Part shown: in pieces, positions 37,718-46,200 of the stretch | Layout of the letters: each line of letters begins with the position of its first letter | Position numbering within the stretch: the first letter of the stretch is position 1 | IMG/VR virus record: IMGVR_UViG_3300047408_000067 | Coordinates: 1 to 64,000 of that record | Reading direction: 5' to 3' (one strand) | DNA: 64,000 bases | DNA from: a virus | Translations under genes and position numbers: made by a program | Notes under the pieces: model-generated | What the model saw: the letters and a program-made list of their open reading frames with translations, nothing else | Databases searched by the model: none | What the model was told of the DNA's origin: nothing

Positions 37718-40700
37718 CTACTTCGGTATCGGGTACTTCGCATCTTCGAACACAATGCTGTTCCTGTCAACTTGTCGCTTGCCATACACCAGAACGACTC
37801 GTCCTTTGAACAGATTAGCGCCATGTTGTTCCCACCATTTCGGAAACACCACCACGTCCCAGGTACCCAACCCGTCGTATTTGACCTGGACGAAACCCAT
37901 CTTGTAACCATTCTTCGTAGTGATTTCACGTACCCTATCCACTTGCCCGCCAACCCAACACCATTTATCCTGAGAGCTTGTTAGGGACTTCAGGTTCAAG
38001 GGCCTGCGAACCTTGCGGTCTAGAACAACGCGGTATTGATCTATGGGGTGGCTAGTCACATACGTACCCAAAAGTTCAAGCTCGGTTTGTCCTCGGTCTT
38101 CGTCTCCCTGTGTGCCAATGGTTTCAAAGGCACCTACTCTGCGTAATAGTTCAATGACGCGGACGTTGCATCTTCGTCGTGTTACTGTCCTCCTCAAATG
38201 TTCCTCGGAGGTGAATGGCCTGTTCTCTACTAGCTCAGCGCAGGCTGTAACCCCTACACCCTTTATAGCAGTCAGGCCGTAGCGGATGCCACGTTTACCT
38301 TCCACGACAAATCCTGAACCTGACTTGTTTACGTCGGGTGGAAGGAAGCTAAGTCCAAAGAATAACTTCGCCTCGTCTATGTAGACAGGGTAGTCATCCT
38401 TATTGGCATAGCTCAGCAGGGTACAGAAAAACTGTGCTGGATAGTGTGTCTTGAGCCACGCTGTCTGGTACGCTAGTTTCGCGTATGCTGTCGCGTGGGC
38501 GCGGTTGAAGCCGTACCCTCGGTAGTTCCATATCATGTCCCATATCTTTGTGGCTATTTCTAGGGTGCAACCGTTGTGCAATGCCCCTTGGGCTGCTCCC
38601 TTGGATTTGCCACTGAGCTTGTCGTAGAGTTCGCCCCCATTGAAGAACAGTGGCTTGAGTTCGTCCCATATGTCACCCTTCTTATACTTGATGGCCTCTT
38701 TCAGCTCGTCTACAAGGTGGTGATCGAATCCTCCGATTTGAAGTCCAATCTCCATGACTTGTTCCTGATATAGAACAACCCCCTGCGGTAAGATACGCCT
38801 GAGCCGTTTGTCTGGTAGCCTACGCCTGAGGTCTGTAGTTGCACCATCACGGCCTTCTCTATACTGCTCCACGAACTGGTTAGCACCACCGCGCCCGAGG
38901 GCCATGACAGCAATAAGGTCCTCAAAGCTCTGGAGTTGTAAATCTCGAACAACCTGCCTGGAAGTACCACCTTCAACCTGGAATACTCCCGAGCACGCAC
39001 CTCTATTGAGAGTGGCCCAAACCGCTGGATCCTCGTACTCATACATCTCCGCAAATGGATCTTCCCCTATCAGATCAATGCAGTCTTGTATGACATCCAG
39101 TGTAGTCAGGCTCAGGATATCAAACTTCACCACACCTAGCCGCTTGAGACCGTCCATATCATACTGAGTCACTACAGCCGCTTGACCACGCCCCTGTCCA
39201 CGCCCAACCATCATCGTTGGGACCAGTTTGCGTAGGTCGAACGCTTGGTCTGCAATAACTATGCCAGCAGCATGCTTGCCTTCGCCTGTGATGAGGTCCT
39301 GAGCTGTCGTAGCCCACTCATAAAAGCTAGGGTAACTAACCATAGCCCCCTTTAGTACAGGGTGTAGATGCTCGTCTTGAAGCAGTTCCTTTAGGTCGCC
39401 ACTAGCCTTCAGGTTGACGATGAGTGCTGCATCTGGCAGAGACTTACTTGCCGCAAATTGCTCGTTGCGCGGATACCCCAACGCCCCCAGGATGCGTTGT
39501 ACTGTGCTCCGTGGGCCACCCCTGCCGAACGTACCTACTCGTTGGGATTGGTACGGTGCTTGATTATATCTGCTAAGTAGGTATTTGACGACTTCTTCGA
39601 TCCTGCTGTGCGGGAAATCAACATCGAAGTCCGGGAGGCTTGGGCGCGCCGGATTGAGAGCACGCTCAAACATAAGATCATACCGCACAGGATCCACATC
39701 AACAATGCCCATAAGATAGGCTGCGAGTACCCCCGCCATACTGCCACGGCCAGGGCCGACACGAATCCCACGAGACCTAGCCCAATCAATATAGTCGCGA
39801 ACAATAAGAAACTCTTCTTCGAACGTACTGCCGAAGATGACGCCAAGCTCGTATTGTAGACGAGTCCGGTACGTCTCAATATCCTTTGCCAGCCCTCCAC
39901 GTCTCTCCAGCACTCGCAACCTCTTTTCGCAGATTGCGCGCATATAGTCAGCAGACGATACTTCCGTATTCTCTCTTGGAGCAACTGGGATGTGCCAGCT
40001 TCTTTGCTCCAGTTCTGGGATACTGAGCTGTATATCGTCTGTGTACTCTCGTATAGTGCGCTGGCTAGCTGCCCATACTGCGGGTTGGTCTGCCCAGAGT
40101 GCTCGCATTTCAGACGTTGTTTTGAGATGATATCCTGAGCCATCAAAGTGGAATCTGGTCGAATCCCTCCAAAGGGACATCGTCTGGCATGCCAGCCATA
40201 TGTCGTGTACCGAATGGTGCGATGCTTCAACGTAATGGCTGTCGTTGGTGATGACCAGTGGGAACCCGTACTTGTCGTGCCACCTGATAAGCCTGTTGTT
40301 GACCTTCTCCTGGTCATCGTTAGCCCGCCTGTCGCCAGTGTTCTTCAGGTTATAGTCATGCCGCTGTAGCTCGAGATAGAAGTACGGGAACAGTTCCCTG
40401 AAATACTGAGCATACTGGAGGGCCGTAGCGTTCTGGTTGGCTAGGATTAGCTGCGGTATTGGACCATTGAGACAAGTCGAGCTGGCGATAAGGTGTCGTC
40501 GGTCTTTCCGCGGTATTGCTTCCAGCGTACTATAATCGACACGAGGCTTATAATAGAAGTGGCTAGGATCGTTCGCGGTACTGCTAAGTTCGCACAGTAC
40601 CTCGTACCCTCGTCTGTCACGAGCAAGCAGTACCAGATGGTGCCGCCTAGGACCCTCTTTCTTGCCGGTCTCAGGATCAACTGTTCTGGTACGGTCAGTA

Positions 40701-40921
40701 CAGTCATCGCAAAGATAGAATTCCTGCCCCACAATAGGTCGAACGTCAGCCTTTCGGCACGCCTGGTAAAACTCAGGAACTCCAGACATGCGTCCATGAT
40801 CTGTAATTGCGAGAGCTGACTGCCCATCATCTTTGGCTTTCTGGACCAGATCCGGTATGCGTGATAGCCCGTCTAGCACGCTATACTCTGTGTGGTTGTG
40901 TAGGTGAACGTATTTACTCAT
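37718..40921 (-). CDS. dnaE: DNA polymerase III alpha subunit (DnaE/PolC-like)
   Basis: 1067 residues from MSKYVHLHNHTEYSVLDGLS. N-terminal PHP domain (HLHNHTEYS, ITDHGRM), polymerase palm with GPGRGSMAGVLAAYLMGIVD and the catalytic LPDFDVDFPHSR, VKFDILSLTTLDVIQD, ACSGVFQVEG and a fingers/HhH region (HATAYAKLAYQTAWLKTHYP). A C-terminal OB-like domain (WCWVGGQVDRVREITTKNGY) follows. This is a complete C-family replicase of phage type, slightly shorter than bacterial DnaE. The start overlaps the preceding gene by 8 bases; an upstream extension to 41083 is not supported. Confidence 0.93.
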   Translation of the reverse strand: MSKYVHLHNHTEYSVLDGLSRIPDLVQKAKDDGQSALAITDHGRMSGVPEFYQACRKADVRPIVGQEFYLCDDCTDRTRTVDPETGKKEGPRRHHLVLLARDRRGYEVLCELSSTANDPSHFYYKPRVDYSTLEAIPRKDRRHLIASSTCLNGPIPQLILANQNATALQYAQYFRELFPYFYLELQRHDYNLKNTGDRRANDDQEKVNNRLIRWHDKYGFPLVITNDSHYVEASHHSVHDIWLACQTMSLWRDSTRFHFDGSGYHLKTTSEMRALWADQPAVWAASQRTIREYTDDIQLSIPELEQRSWHIPVAPRENTEVSSADYMRAICEKRLRVLERRGGLAKDIETYRTRLQYELGVIFGSTFEEEFLIVRDYIDWARSRGIRVGPGRGSMAGVLAAYLMGIVDVDPVRYDLMFERALNPARPSLPDFDVDFPHSRIEEVVKYLLSRYNQAPYQSQRVGTFGRGGPRSTVQRILGALGYPRNEQFAASKSLPDAALIVNLKASGDLKELLQDEHLHPVLKGAMVSYPSFYEWATTAQDLITGEGKHAAGIVIADQAFDLRKLVPTMMVGRGQGRGQAAVVTQYDMDGLKRLGVVKFDILSLTTLDVIQDCIDLIGEDPFAEMYEYEDPAVWATLNRGACSGVFQVEGGTSRQVVRDLQLQSFEDLIAVMALGRGGANQFVEQYREGRDGATTDLRRRLPDKRLRRILPQGVVLYQEQVMEIGLQIGGFDHHLVDELKEAIKYKKGDIWDELKPLFFNGGELYDKLSGKSKGAAQGALHNGCTLEIATKIWDMIWNYRGYGFNRAHATAYAKLAYQTAWLKTHYPAQFFCTLLSYANKDDYPVYIDEAKLFFGLSFLPPDVNKSGSGFVVEGKRGIRYGLTAIKGVGVTACAELVENRPFTSEEHLRRTVTRRRCNVRVIELLRRVGAFETIGTQGDEDRGQTELELLGTYVTSHPIDQYRVVLDRKVRRPLNLKSLTSSQDKWCWVGGQVDRVREITTKNGYKMGFVQVKYDGLGTWDVVVFPKWWEQHGANLFKGRVVLVYGKRQVDRNSIVFEDAKYPIPK

Positions 40922-41267
40922 GGGGCCAAGACGCTGCTTCCTCTTGCGTAGCATCACGAGACGGTGCCTTGGTTGCTCTACTTTGGCTGCCGCCCATAGT
41001 ATATTGTACCTTATCGCCACCTGCGGATGCACACCTGTACGCATGAGGCATCGGGACCTGCTCGTCCAAGAACATCCACGCACTGCACTCCACGCAGGCA
41101 GCAGATGGACGCACTAGATTCTGGTGGCTCACTGACTCAGTACCAATTTGCAGATACTGAAGGCAGTGGTTACACCAGATCTTACCCTTGGGGGCGTCTT
41201 CTCTTGGCTGGAGTATACTTCCTGGGGTGTATCTTTCGTGCAGCAAGTAGCTCCCTGGCTTGTTCAT
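40914..41267 (-). CDS. Zinc-ribbon protein upstream of dnaE
   Basis: 117 residues from MNKPGSYLLHERYTPGSILQ: CNHCLQYLQI ... CVECSAWMFL. Overlaps the previous gene by 85 bases (+1) and dnaE by 8. Basic Ser/Thr-rich C-terminus. Unrecognised. Confidence 0.5.
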   Translation of the reverse strand: MNKPGSYLLHERYTPGSILQPREDAPKGKIWCNHCLQYLQIGTESVSHQNLVRPSAACVECSAWMFLDEQVPMPHAYRCASAGGDKVQYTMGGSQSRATKAPSRDATQEEAASWPHE

Positions 41268-41382
41268 TATCACTGGTAAGAAAGAGTCCTGTTGTGGGAT
41301 CGACATAGCCCTCTATTCCTCGCGCTTTTAGTTGCTGGTCAACGAACTCGGACGGTAACATCAAGCCATTGGGAGTAGGCAT
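41182..41382 (-). CDS. Hypothetical protein, 66 aa
   Basis: MPTPNGLMLPSEFVDQQLKA; start overlaps the previous stop (TGATG) with GGGGTGGTG upstream. Helical with basic tail (KIHPRKYTPAKRRRPQG). Unrecognised. Confidence 0.55.
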   Translation of the reverse strand: MPTPNGLMLPSEFVDQQLKARGIEGYVDPTTGLFLTSDNEQARELLAARKIHPRKYTPAKRRRPQG

Positions 41383-41741
41383 CACCACCCCCATCGCATA
41401 ACGGTAACCCAAGCGTAGGTTCCGTAAGCTTTCTCTACGTTCTCTATGCCCCATGCGTAGCTTGGTGCCCACACATCTACTTGGTACTTGCTGAGATAAC
41501 CAGTGTCTTCACACGTGACTACCCAATCGTCCTCTACGAATTTGAGCTGAGTACCAGCAGGAAAGTAGCTTCCGCAAGCCGCCGCACCGAGATGGGTTTG
41601 GTTGCCCCATCGCATCGTGCCACGGACATTATAGAACGTCAGTCGGACGTGTTCCTGCCACAAGCCTTCGTCATCTGCATGCGCTATAGGCGTGACTGCG
41701 GATAACATGATAGCGAGCAGGGCTGCGCGCAAAACTGCCAT
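41382..41741 (-). CDS. Secreted 3D/RlpA-like cell-wall protein
   Basis: 119 residues. Signal peptide MAVLRAALLAIMLSAVTPIA HA, then LTFYNVRGTMRWGNQTHLGA, FPAGTQLKFVEDDWVVTCED TG and YQVDVWAP: the double-psi beta-barrel/3D pattern (T-x-Y ... G ... DTG ... DVW) of lytic wall proteins such as RlpA and MltA relatives. It could cut or bind peptidoglycan in the host envelope. ATGGC begins 6 bases after the -10 box, so leaderless. It shares no overlap with the modification genes. Confidence 0.7.
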   Translation of the reverse strand: MAVLRAALLAIMLSAVTPIAHADDEGLWQEHVRLTFYNVRGTMRWGNQTHLGAAACGSYFPAGTQLKFVEDDWVVTCEDTGYLSKYQVDVWAPSYAWGIENVEKAYGTYAWVTVMRWGW

Positions 41742-41747
41742 GTAGGC

Positions 41748-41776
41748 AGTGTAACATTTCTGTAACTAGGATGCAG
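41748..41776 (-). promoter_or_regulatory. Leaderless-class promoter of the secreted protein
   Basis: Minus strand CTGCAT, 17 bp, TACACT; ATGGC 6 bases downstream. Confidence 0.5.
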
Positions 41777-42692
41777 GTGTGTACTTACGAGTAGCGGATC
41801 TACTAGGTGTGCCATCCGGATTGGCATGGTATCTGGCACGAGAGTACTTCTGGAACTCACACAGGGAGTGTTCTACGCCGCGCAGGGTCATCTGGTATCC
41901 TGGCCAGACTTGATGCCATTCAACCAGTCTATCAATCCCCTCAATAAAGGTCTCCTGCCTAGCCTGTAGAAACGCGATATAATCTTCCCATTTGATTCCA
42001 GAGTTACGCGCACCCCAGATCCAGAGAATCCCACGCTTACACCCAGGTCCGGCGTTGACCCAATCATTCTCACTAAAGTCCACAAGTCTAGAATAGTTGA
42101 CGTCAATGGCAAGCTCGTACGCCAAGAACCGCCCGAACCCTTGTGTGTCATTGAAGATCTGCCATACCTGTTTCAGCGACTTCGCAGACGTAATAGCCCG
42201 TAGTAGTGCTGGTGTTTGCTTTTGTAGCCTGCCCACTAGCCAGCAGATGTTCCTGATTTTGTCTGGAAAGCCACCAAACTTCACGCCAGTAACAGTAAAG
42301 GCATCCGTAAACACCCGACTGCCGTGATTCTCGTAGGCGTTTAGATATCTGGCTGCCCGCTCCCAATCCCAAGCTCCCCACCGTGTCATCTTGCAGCGCA
42401 ACCACAGGAACCTGAAGGTATCAATGTCGTTGAACAGTCTGTACACCATGATGGCGAACAGCATGTCTTTGTCATCCTGTATCCGCAGTATGTTGCGGAT
42501 GAGGAAGATGGTACCTTTGTCCAGTTCTCTGTAGACGTTGGTGAAGAAGTATTGCTTCAGTACAGGGTCGACAGTCCAAGGGGCTGGCATTTGGAGTTCC
42601 ATGCGTCTGTAGTAGATTGCTTGTCTTTCAACAACAAAGTTCCAGAACGCAGCCATCTTGTCTTGTCGGTAGGCAGGCAGTATGTTGGGCAT
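41766..42692 (-). CDS. Thymidine-hypermodification pyrophosphorylase/kinase-helical family protein
   Basis: 308 residues. TVDPVLKQYFF TNVYRELDKG (residues 40-60), later GFGRFLAYELAIDVNYSRLV and AGPGCKRGILWIWGAR, match the helical family annotated as hmdU DNA kinase helical domain or alpha-glutamyl/putrescinyl-thymine pyrophosphorylase (aGPT-Pplase), a DNA-glycosylase-like fold that acts on pyrophosphorylated hmdU in DNA during thymidine hypermodification. The exact clade is undetermined; no separate P-loop kinase was seen in this window. TAATG overlap with the radical SAM stop. Confidence 0.75.
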   Translation of the reverse strand: MPNILPAYRQDKMAAFWNFVVERQAIYYRRMELQMPAPWTVDPVLKQYFFTNVYRELDKGTIFLIRNILRIQDDKDMLFAIMVYRLFNDIDTFRFLWLRCKMTRWGAWDWERAARYLNAYENHGSRVFTDAFTVTGVKFGGFPDKIRNICWLVGRLQKQTPALLRAITSAKSLKQVWQIFNDTQGFGRFLAYELAIDVNYSRLVDFSENDWVNAGPGCKRGILWIWGARNSGIKWEDYIAFLQARQETFIEGIDRLVEWHQVWPGYQMTLRGVEHSLCEFQKYSRARYHANPDGTPSRSATRKYTPAS

Positions 42693-43711
42693 TAGATGAA
42701 TGCTAGATGGGACTTATCGTCCGCAAGCTCCTCGTTCATGACGTCGTGGTAGACGTGGAATCTGCAGTCATAGAAGTCACATTCTGGAATGATAACTCGC
42801 TGCATGGCTGCGCGGTGTGATTCACTATACCAGAGATCGCGGAATCCATTACCTCCATTTGTGGAGAGTGCGCCAATGGAGATATCCTCAATACGGTCCT
42901 GATAGTAACAGCACACCCACACTGTGCCGAGTGCGTCGATAACAGTGTGTAGCGGGGAAAGCCAACATTGTCCATTCTGATGAGTCTTAGCAATACCACC
43001 GAAGACTCTTCCAGGGTATCTAGCTCCAAGCTCCTGAATGGTATCTTGAATAGCCCGCTTGTCTTCCTCAGGTAGGAGTTCAGGATCGTCGTTGCAATGG
43101 CGCTTCGCCTTGATGCTAACGTAGTCAACTCCGGCATCTAGTATCTCCTCCGTGAGGTATTCGACTGCTGCCACACTGCTGCTACCAAGCAGGATTTTCC
43201 CACCAATCCTACAACTAGAGTTCCTACTATCACGTTCCTGGACAATTCGTCGAACGTTGTCCAGTTGGTTGACAGTATAAACAGAGACCCGAATGTAGCG
43301 GCTTCCAGCATAAGCCAGAACATGAACACAAGCATCTGGGCGGGTTCCGTTCGTGATCATCCCGAATTGGAGATTATTGCTAGCGACGATATCAACAAGA
43401 TCGCGAAACCTAGGGTGAAGAGTAGGTTCTCCACCTCCGGAAAACTCAAGGGACTCGCCGCCCATCTCGCTAAAATCACGAACGAAACTATCAAAGACGC
43501 TGACACCAAGGCTTGCAGGTCGTGCATTCTCAGCGTTAGAGATGCAGCCAAAACAGCGCATATTGCAACTGTACGTAGGATATACGATCGCCATTGTGGG
43601 GGCAACCATCTCATCGCGCTTGAGCTTGACCGCATCTTTGCGAAAGCTGAGTATCTTGGTGCGTAGATCTACTGGTGCGTATTGCGGAATCACCCGAATG
43701 CCTCCAACCAT
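42692..43711 (-). CDS. Radical SAM/SPASM-like enzyme
   Basis: 339 residues. Canonical SAM cluster CxxxCxxC (YSCNMRCFGC, Cys 49, 53, 56), GGEP motif in EFSGGGEPTLHPRF, and a C-terminal Cys-rich region (GQCWLSPLHTVIDALGTVWV then CCYYQD and CDFYDCRFHVYH) like SPASM or auxiliary clusters. Radical SAM isomerases and coupling enzymes occur in phage thymidine hypermodification pathways. Overlaps the glycosyltransferase by 22 bases. Confidence 0.85.
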   Translation of the reverse strand: MVGGIRVIPQYAPVDLRTKILSFRKDAVKLKRDEMVAPTMAIVYPTYSCNMRCFGCISNAENARPASLGVSVFDSFVRDFSEMGGESLEFSGGGEPTLHPRFRDLVDIVASNNLQFGMITNGTRPDACVHVLAYAGSRYIRVSVYTVNQLDNVRRIVQERDSRNSSCRIGGKILLGSSSVAAVEYLTEEILDAGVDYVSIKAKRHCNDDPELLPEEDKRAIQDTIQELGARYPGRVFGGIAKTHQNGQCWLSPLHTVIDALGTVWVCCYYQDRIEDISIGALSTNGGNGFRDLWYSESHRAAMQRVIIPECDFYDCRFHVYHDVMNEELADDKSHLAFI

Positions 43712-45153
43712 GCCCTTGCCACGCCGCTAACAAACTTCATCCATCTCCCGTCTTGTGTAGGTTGAGAAGACAAGACTTGCAGCAGGGCTTCGCTACCCAT
43801 AGCCGCAATTTCTGCCTGTGCCTCTTCCTCTAGTTCTTCTTCGTCTTCCTCTGGCTCAACGTCTGCCACTGCTAGTGCGGCGACTGGTATGTTTCGGGAA
43901 GTGAATACCTCTTGACGCTCAACCATTTCGATTTCAGGAATGGGATCATCACAGACGTTATCCCAAAAGCTAGGGCTAACGACACCAGGGTGATGTCCAT
44001 ACTCCAGTCCGTTTTCAAGGTGGTCGAGTATCGTTGCCGCGTGTACCCTGGCATCACTGTACTCCCGCACAAACTCGATTGCTCTGTAGGCTATGCGCCG
44101 TTGAAGGCGTACATCTGCCATCAATTCGTTGAGTCTTTCGGCGATGCCTTGAGAAGAAGGTGGTAGTCCCCACGTAACGTCGACCTGGGACAGCGGACTC
44201 CACCTGTGTTCTTGTACTCTTGTGGAGACGGCAGATACACAGCCATACAGCATGGCTTCGAGCATGACGCAGGACGTCTGGCCGTCGAACCTCTGTCCGC
44301 CAATAGAGCCGCTGAGATCCACGCTAACGTTATGCTGGCGATAAATACCAGGAAGTTCTGCTGGAAGCTGCGCCCCCCAATATTGGTGATCAGCTCGCCC
44401 ACGGCCACGGCGCTGAGCAACGTGGTCAAGACCAATGCCATCTTTCCAACCCGCACCCACCTTGTTCCTGGCATTATGGTACTCGATGCCAGCGTTGTAC
44501 AGATCAACAGGATACTCAATGTTGGGTAGGGCCTTGATGAACGGATAGATACCTTTCCATTTCTTCCATTGCGGCATCCAGCAAATTGCGCCAGTTTTGT
44601 CTGGTAAGCACAAACCCGCCTCTCTGGTATCTAGGGGGGTTGGCAGAAACACGAAGTGTCCGGGCAGCCTCGCCAGGGAGTCGTACTTGGATTGATAGCA
44701 CGTAAACATGTGAAGGCTCACCAAGTCCGACACTTGACGATACCACGGGTAGTAGCTGTCCCACAGGTTGTCGTGAATCATCACCATGATTGGCAGGCCC
44801 GCGTCGGCTGCTTCCTGATACAGCATCATCCACGACATATCACCAGTGTTGGACTTGATATCATGTGGGCATGGCAGCATGAACATGACCACGTCGTAGT
44901 CGCGCAGTAGTTGACGATACTGTCTCCTGGCCTCGTCTCCCTTGTAGGCCAGTTGCCTAGCGGGTAGCCTGTAGTACCTGTGGTTGACCATCGTAGGGGC
45001 GTCTGGACTAAGGCTGCGCACCTTACCTGCCCTGCTAGCCCAATAGTAGTCGAACGTGCAACCGATAGCCTCTAGACCATACTGCAACCCTTCGACTATG
45101 CGGTTTATCCCACCACGCTCTATGATTTCAAAGTCAATTACCAGGAATCTCAT
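43690..45153 (-). CDS. GT-B (GT4-like) glycosyltransferase
   Basis: 487 residues. RGGINRIVEGLQYGLEAIGC is the N-terminal Rossmann start; QTSCVMLEAMLYGCVSAVST and the EHRWSPLSQVDV region are the C-terminal donor domain with the E-(x)7-E-like helix. An acidic insert EPEEDEEELEEEAQAEIAAM near residue 430 resembles the acidic linkers of other proteins here. It may attach a sugar to a modified base (as in phages with glucosylated hmdU/hmdC) or to a surface polymer. It overlaps its neighbours by 4 and 22 bases. Confidence 0.8.
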   Translation of the reverse strand: MRFLVIDFEIIERGGINRIVEGLQYGLEAIGCTFDYYWASRAGKVRSLSPDAPTMVNHRYYRLPARQLAYKGDEARRQYRQLLRDYDVVMFMLPCPHDIKSNTGDMSWMMLYQEAADAGLPIMVMIHDNLWDSYYPWYRQVSDLVSLHMFTCYQSKYDSLARLPGHFVFLPTPLDTREAGLCLPDKTGAICWMPQWKKWKGIYPFIKALPNIEYPVDLYNAGIEYHNARNKVGAGWKDGIGLDHVAQRRGRGRADHQYWGAQLPAELPGIYRQHNVSVDLSGSIGGQRFDGQTSCVMLEAMLYGCVSAVSTRVQEHRWSPLSQVDVTWGLPPSSQGIAERLNELMADVRLQRRIAYRAIEFVREYSDARVHAATILDHLENGLEYGHHPGVVSPSFWDNVCDDPIPEIEMVERQEVFTSRNIPVAALAVADVEPEEDEEELEEEAQAEIAAMGSEALLQVLSSQPTQDGRWMKFVSGVARAWLEAFG

Positions 45154-45695
45154 ACGGGTAGTTTATCACCTATTGGGGTCTGGTTCAAGGCGACTTCCTG
45201 CCGTATATCGATGTCCTGAACCTGGTACAGTAGATAGTCAGCAGCGGACTCGAGGCTGTCCAGCACTACAAGACTCATAGCCCGCCATGCCGCATAGTCT
45301 ACGATCCCGCCCGTGAGATCCACAGTGATAACAGGTTTGCCCCAAGCATAAGCAACACCGATTTCGTGAGCAGAGTCAATTGACGTGTATCCTGGGTAGA
45401 TGCAAGATAGCACAAAGTCACTATCGTGGATGAGACGTAGGTTGCGAGGAATGTAGAAGCCAGCTCTGCTGGTAGCCACCCCATCGCGATAAGCATTCGG
45501 GGCACGAGGATGAAGCCACAGTACACTACCAACGAGCCGATCGATATCCGCACGAGGGCGAGTATAATCCGGAGGGACTTTCTGCGCGGCCCATACGGCT
45601 CCAATGGTTTCACGTACCAGATCCCTGTACAGCGTCTCTAACTGGTGTCGCCATCCAACCTGCATAGTGCCCGACGTGTATGGGCTGACTATCAC
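45150..45695 (-). CDS. Nucleoside 2-deoxyribosyltransferase-like protein
   Basis: 181 residues. IHDSDFVLSCIYPGYTSIDS with AHEIGVAYAWGKPVITVDLT matches the NDT fold (acidic and nucleophile region, then EIGVAYAWGKPV). Phage homologs exchange bases on deoxyribose or hydrolyse nucleotides, sometimes named dCMP/dTMP hydrolase-like. GTGA overlap with the previous gene, ATGA with the next. Fits nucleotide-pool control before base modification. Confidence 0.75.
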   Translation of the reverse strand: MIVSPYTSGTMQVGWRHQLETLYRDLVRETIGAVWAAQKVPPDYTRPRADIDRLVGSVLWLHPRAPNAYRDGVATSRAGFYIPRNLRLIHDSDFVLSCIYPGYTSIDSAHEIGVAYAWGKPVITVDLTGGIVDYAAWRAMSLVVLDSLESAADYLLYQVQDIDIRQEVALNQTPIGDKLPV

Positions 45696-46120
45696 TCCTG
45701 CTTGTCCCTTCTATCGTCATCATCGTCGACGAAATTGAGACCAAACCACGCCAAGCACATCATGGTCCGGATAAGGACGTCGTAAAACGTGCCCGTCAGT
45801 TTGTCCTTATCCCACTTCATGACAGCGCCACTTTCGCTAGCAGAATCAAGACGGTACAGCTTGTCTTTCAGGTCTACCAATGCCGTGATAGGCCCATCTT
45901 TCTGCCACGCGTCTTTGTACTGCTGGTTTTTCTGATACACCAGCGTGTCGTAATCTATCAGCGCCATTGCTAACTGTGAATTGATCTCGGTCAGCCACAG
46001 TTGTGACTCATAGCGCTCGTCCGTCGGGTCTAGCCCAAGGACGTGCTCTGCGAACTGGTCCAGTAGCCACCCTTGCTTGATGTCTACCCGTTGCATGTCT
46101 GCTGGTGTAACGATCTTCAC
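45692..46120 (-). CDS. Nmad1/DUF1599-like protein
   Basis: 142 residues from GTG 46120 (GGAGGGCAATC upstream): MKIVTPADMQRVDIKQGWLL. VYQKNQQYKDAWQKDGPITA LVDLKDKLYRLD followed by KLTGTFYDVLIRTMMCLAW matches the DUF1599/Nmad1 pattern (YGDxW ... DIxxKxxRL), predicted in nucleotide-modification clusters. First gene of the five-gene cassette. Confidence 0.65.
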   Translation of the reverse strand: MKIVTPADMQRVDIKQGWLLDQFAEHVLGLDPTDERYESQLWLTEINSQLAMALIDYDTLVYQKNQQYKDAWQKDGPITALVDLKDKLYRLDSASESGAVMKWDKDKLTGTFYDVLIRTMMCLAWFGLNFVDDDDDRRDKQE

Positions 46121-46133
46121 GATTGCCCTCCAG

Positions 46134-46171
46134 ATAAACAAACGGGGCAGGTACCGTGCCTACCCACCCCG
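46134..46171 (-). terminator. Rho-independent terminator
   Basis: Minus strand CGGGG ... GGTA ... TACC ... CCCCG, then TTTGTTTAT; follows the DUF932-like gene and separates it from the modification cassette. Confidence 0.65.
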
Positions 46172-46200
46172 CTGTTTCCCACCCTATGTGCGGGTCTAGA

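Noticed and set aside
39535-40317. Open frame of 260 codons inside dnaE on the same strand
   Set aside because: Overlaps the well-motifed polymerase in another frame and shows no start signal or family features.
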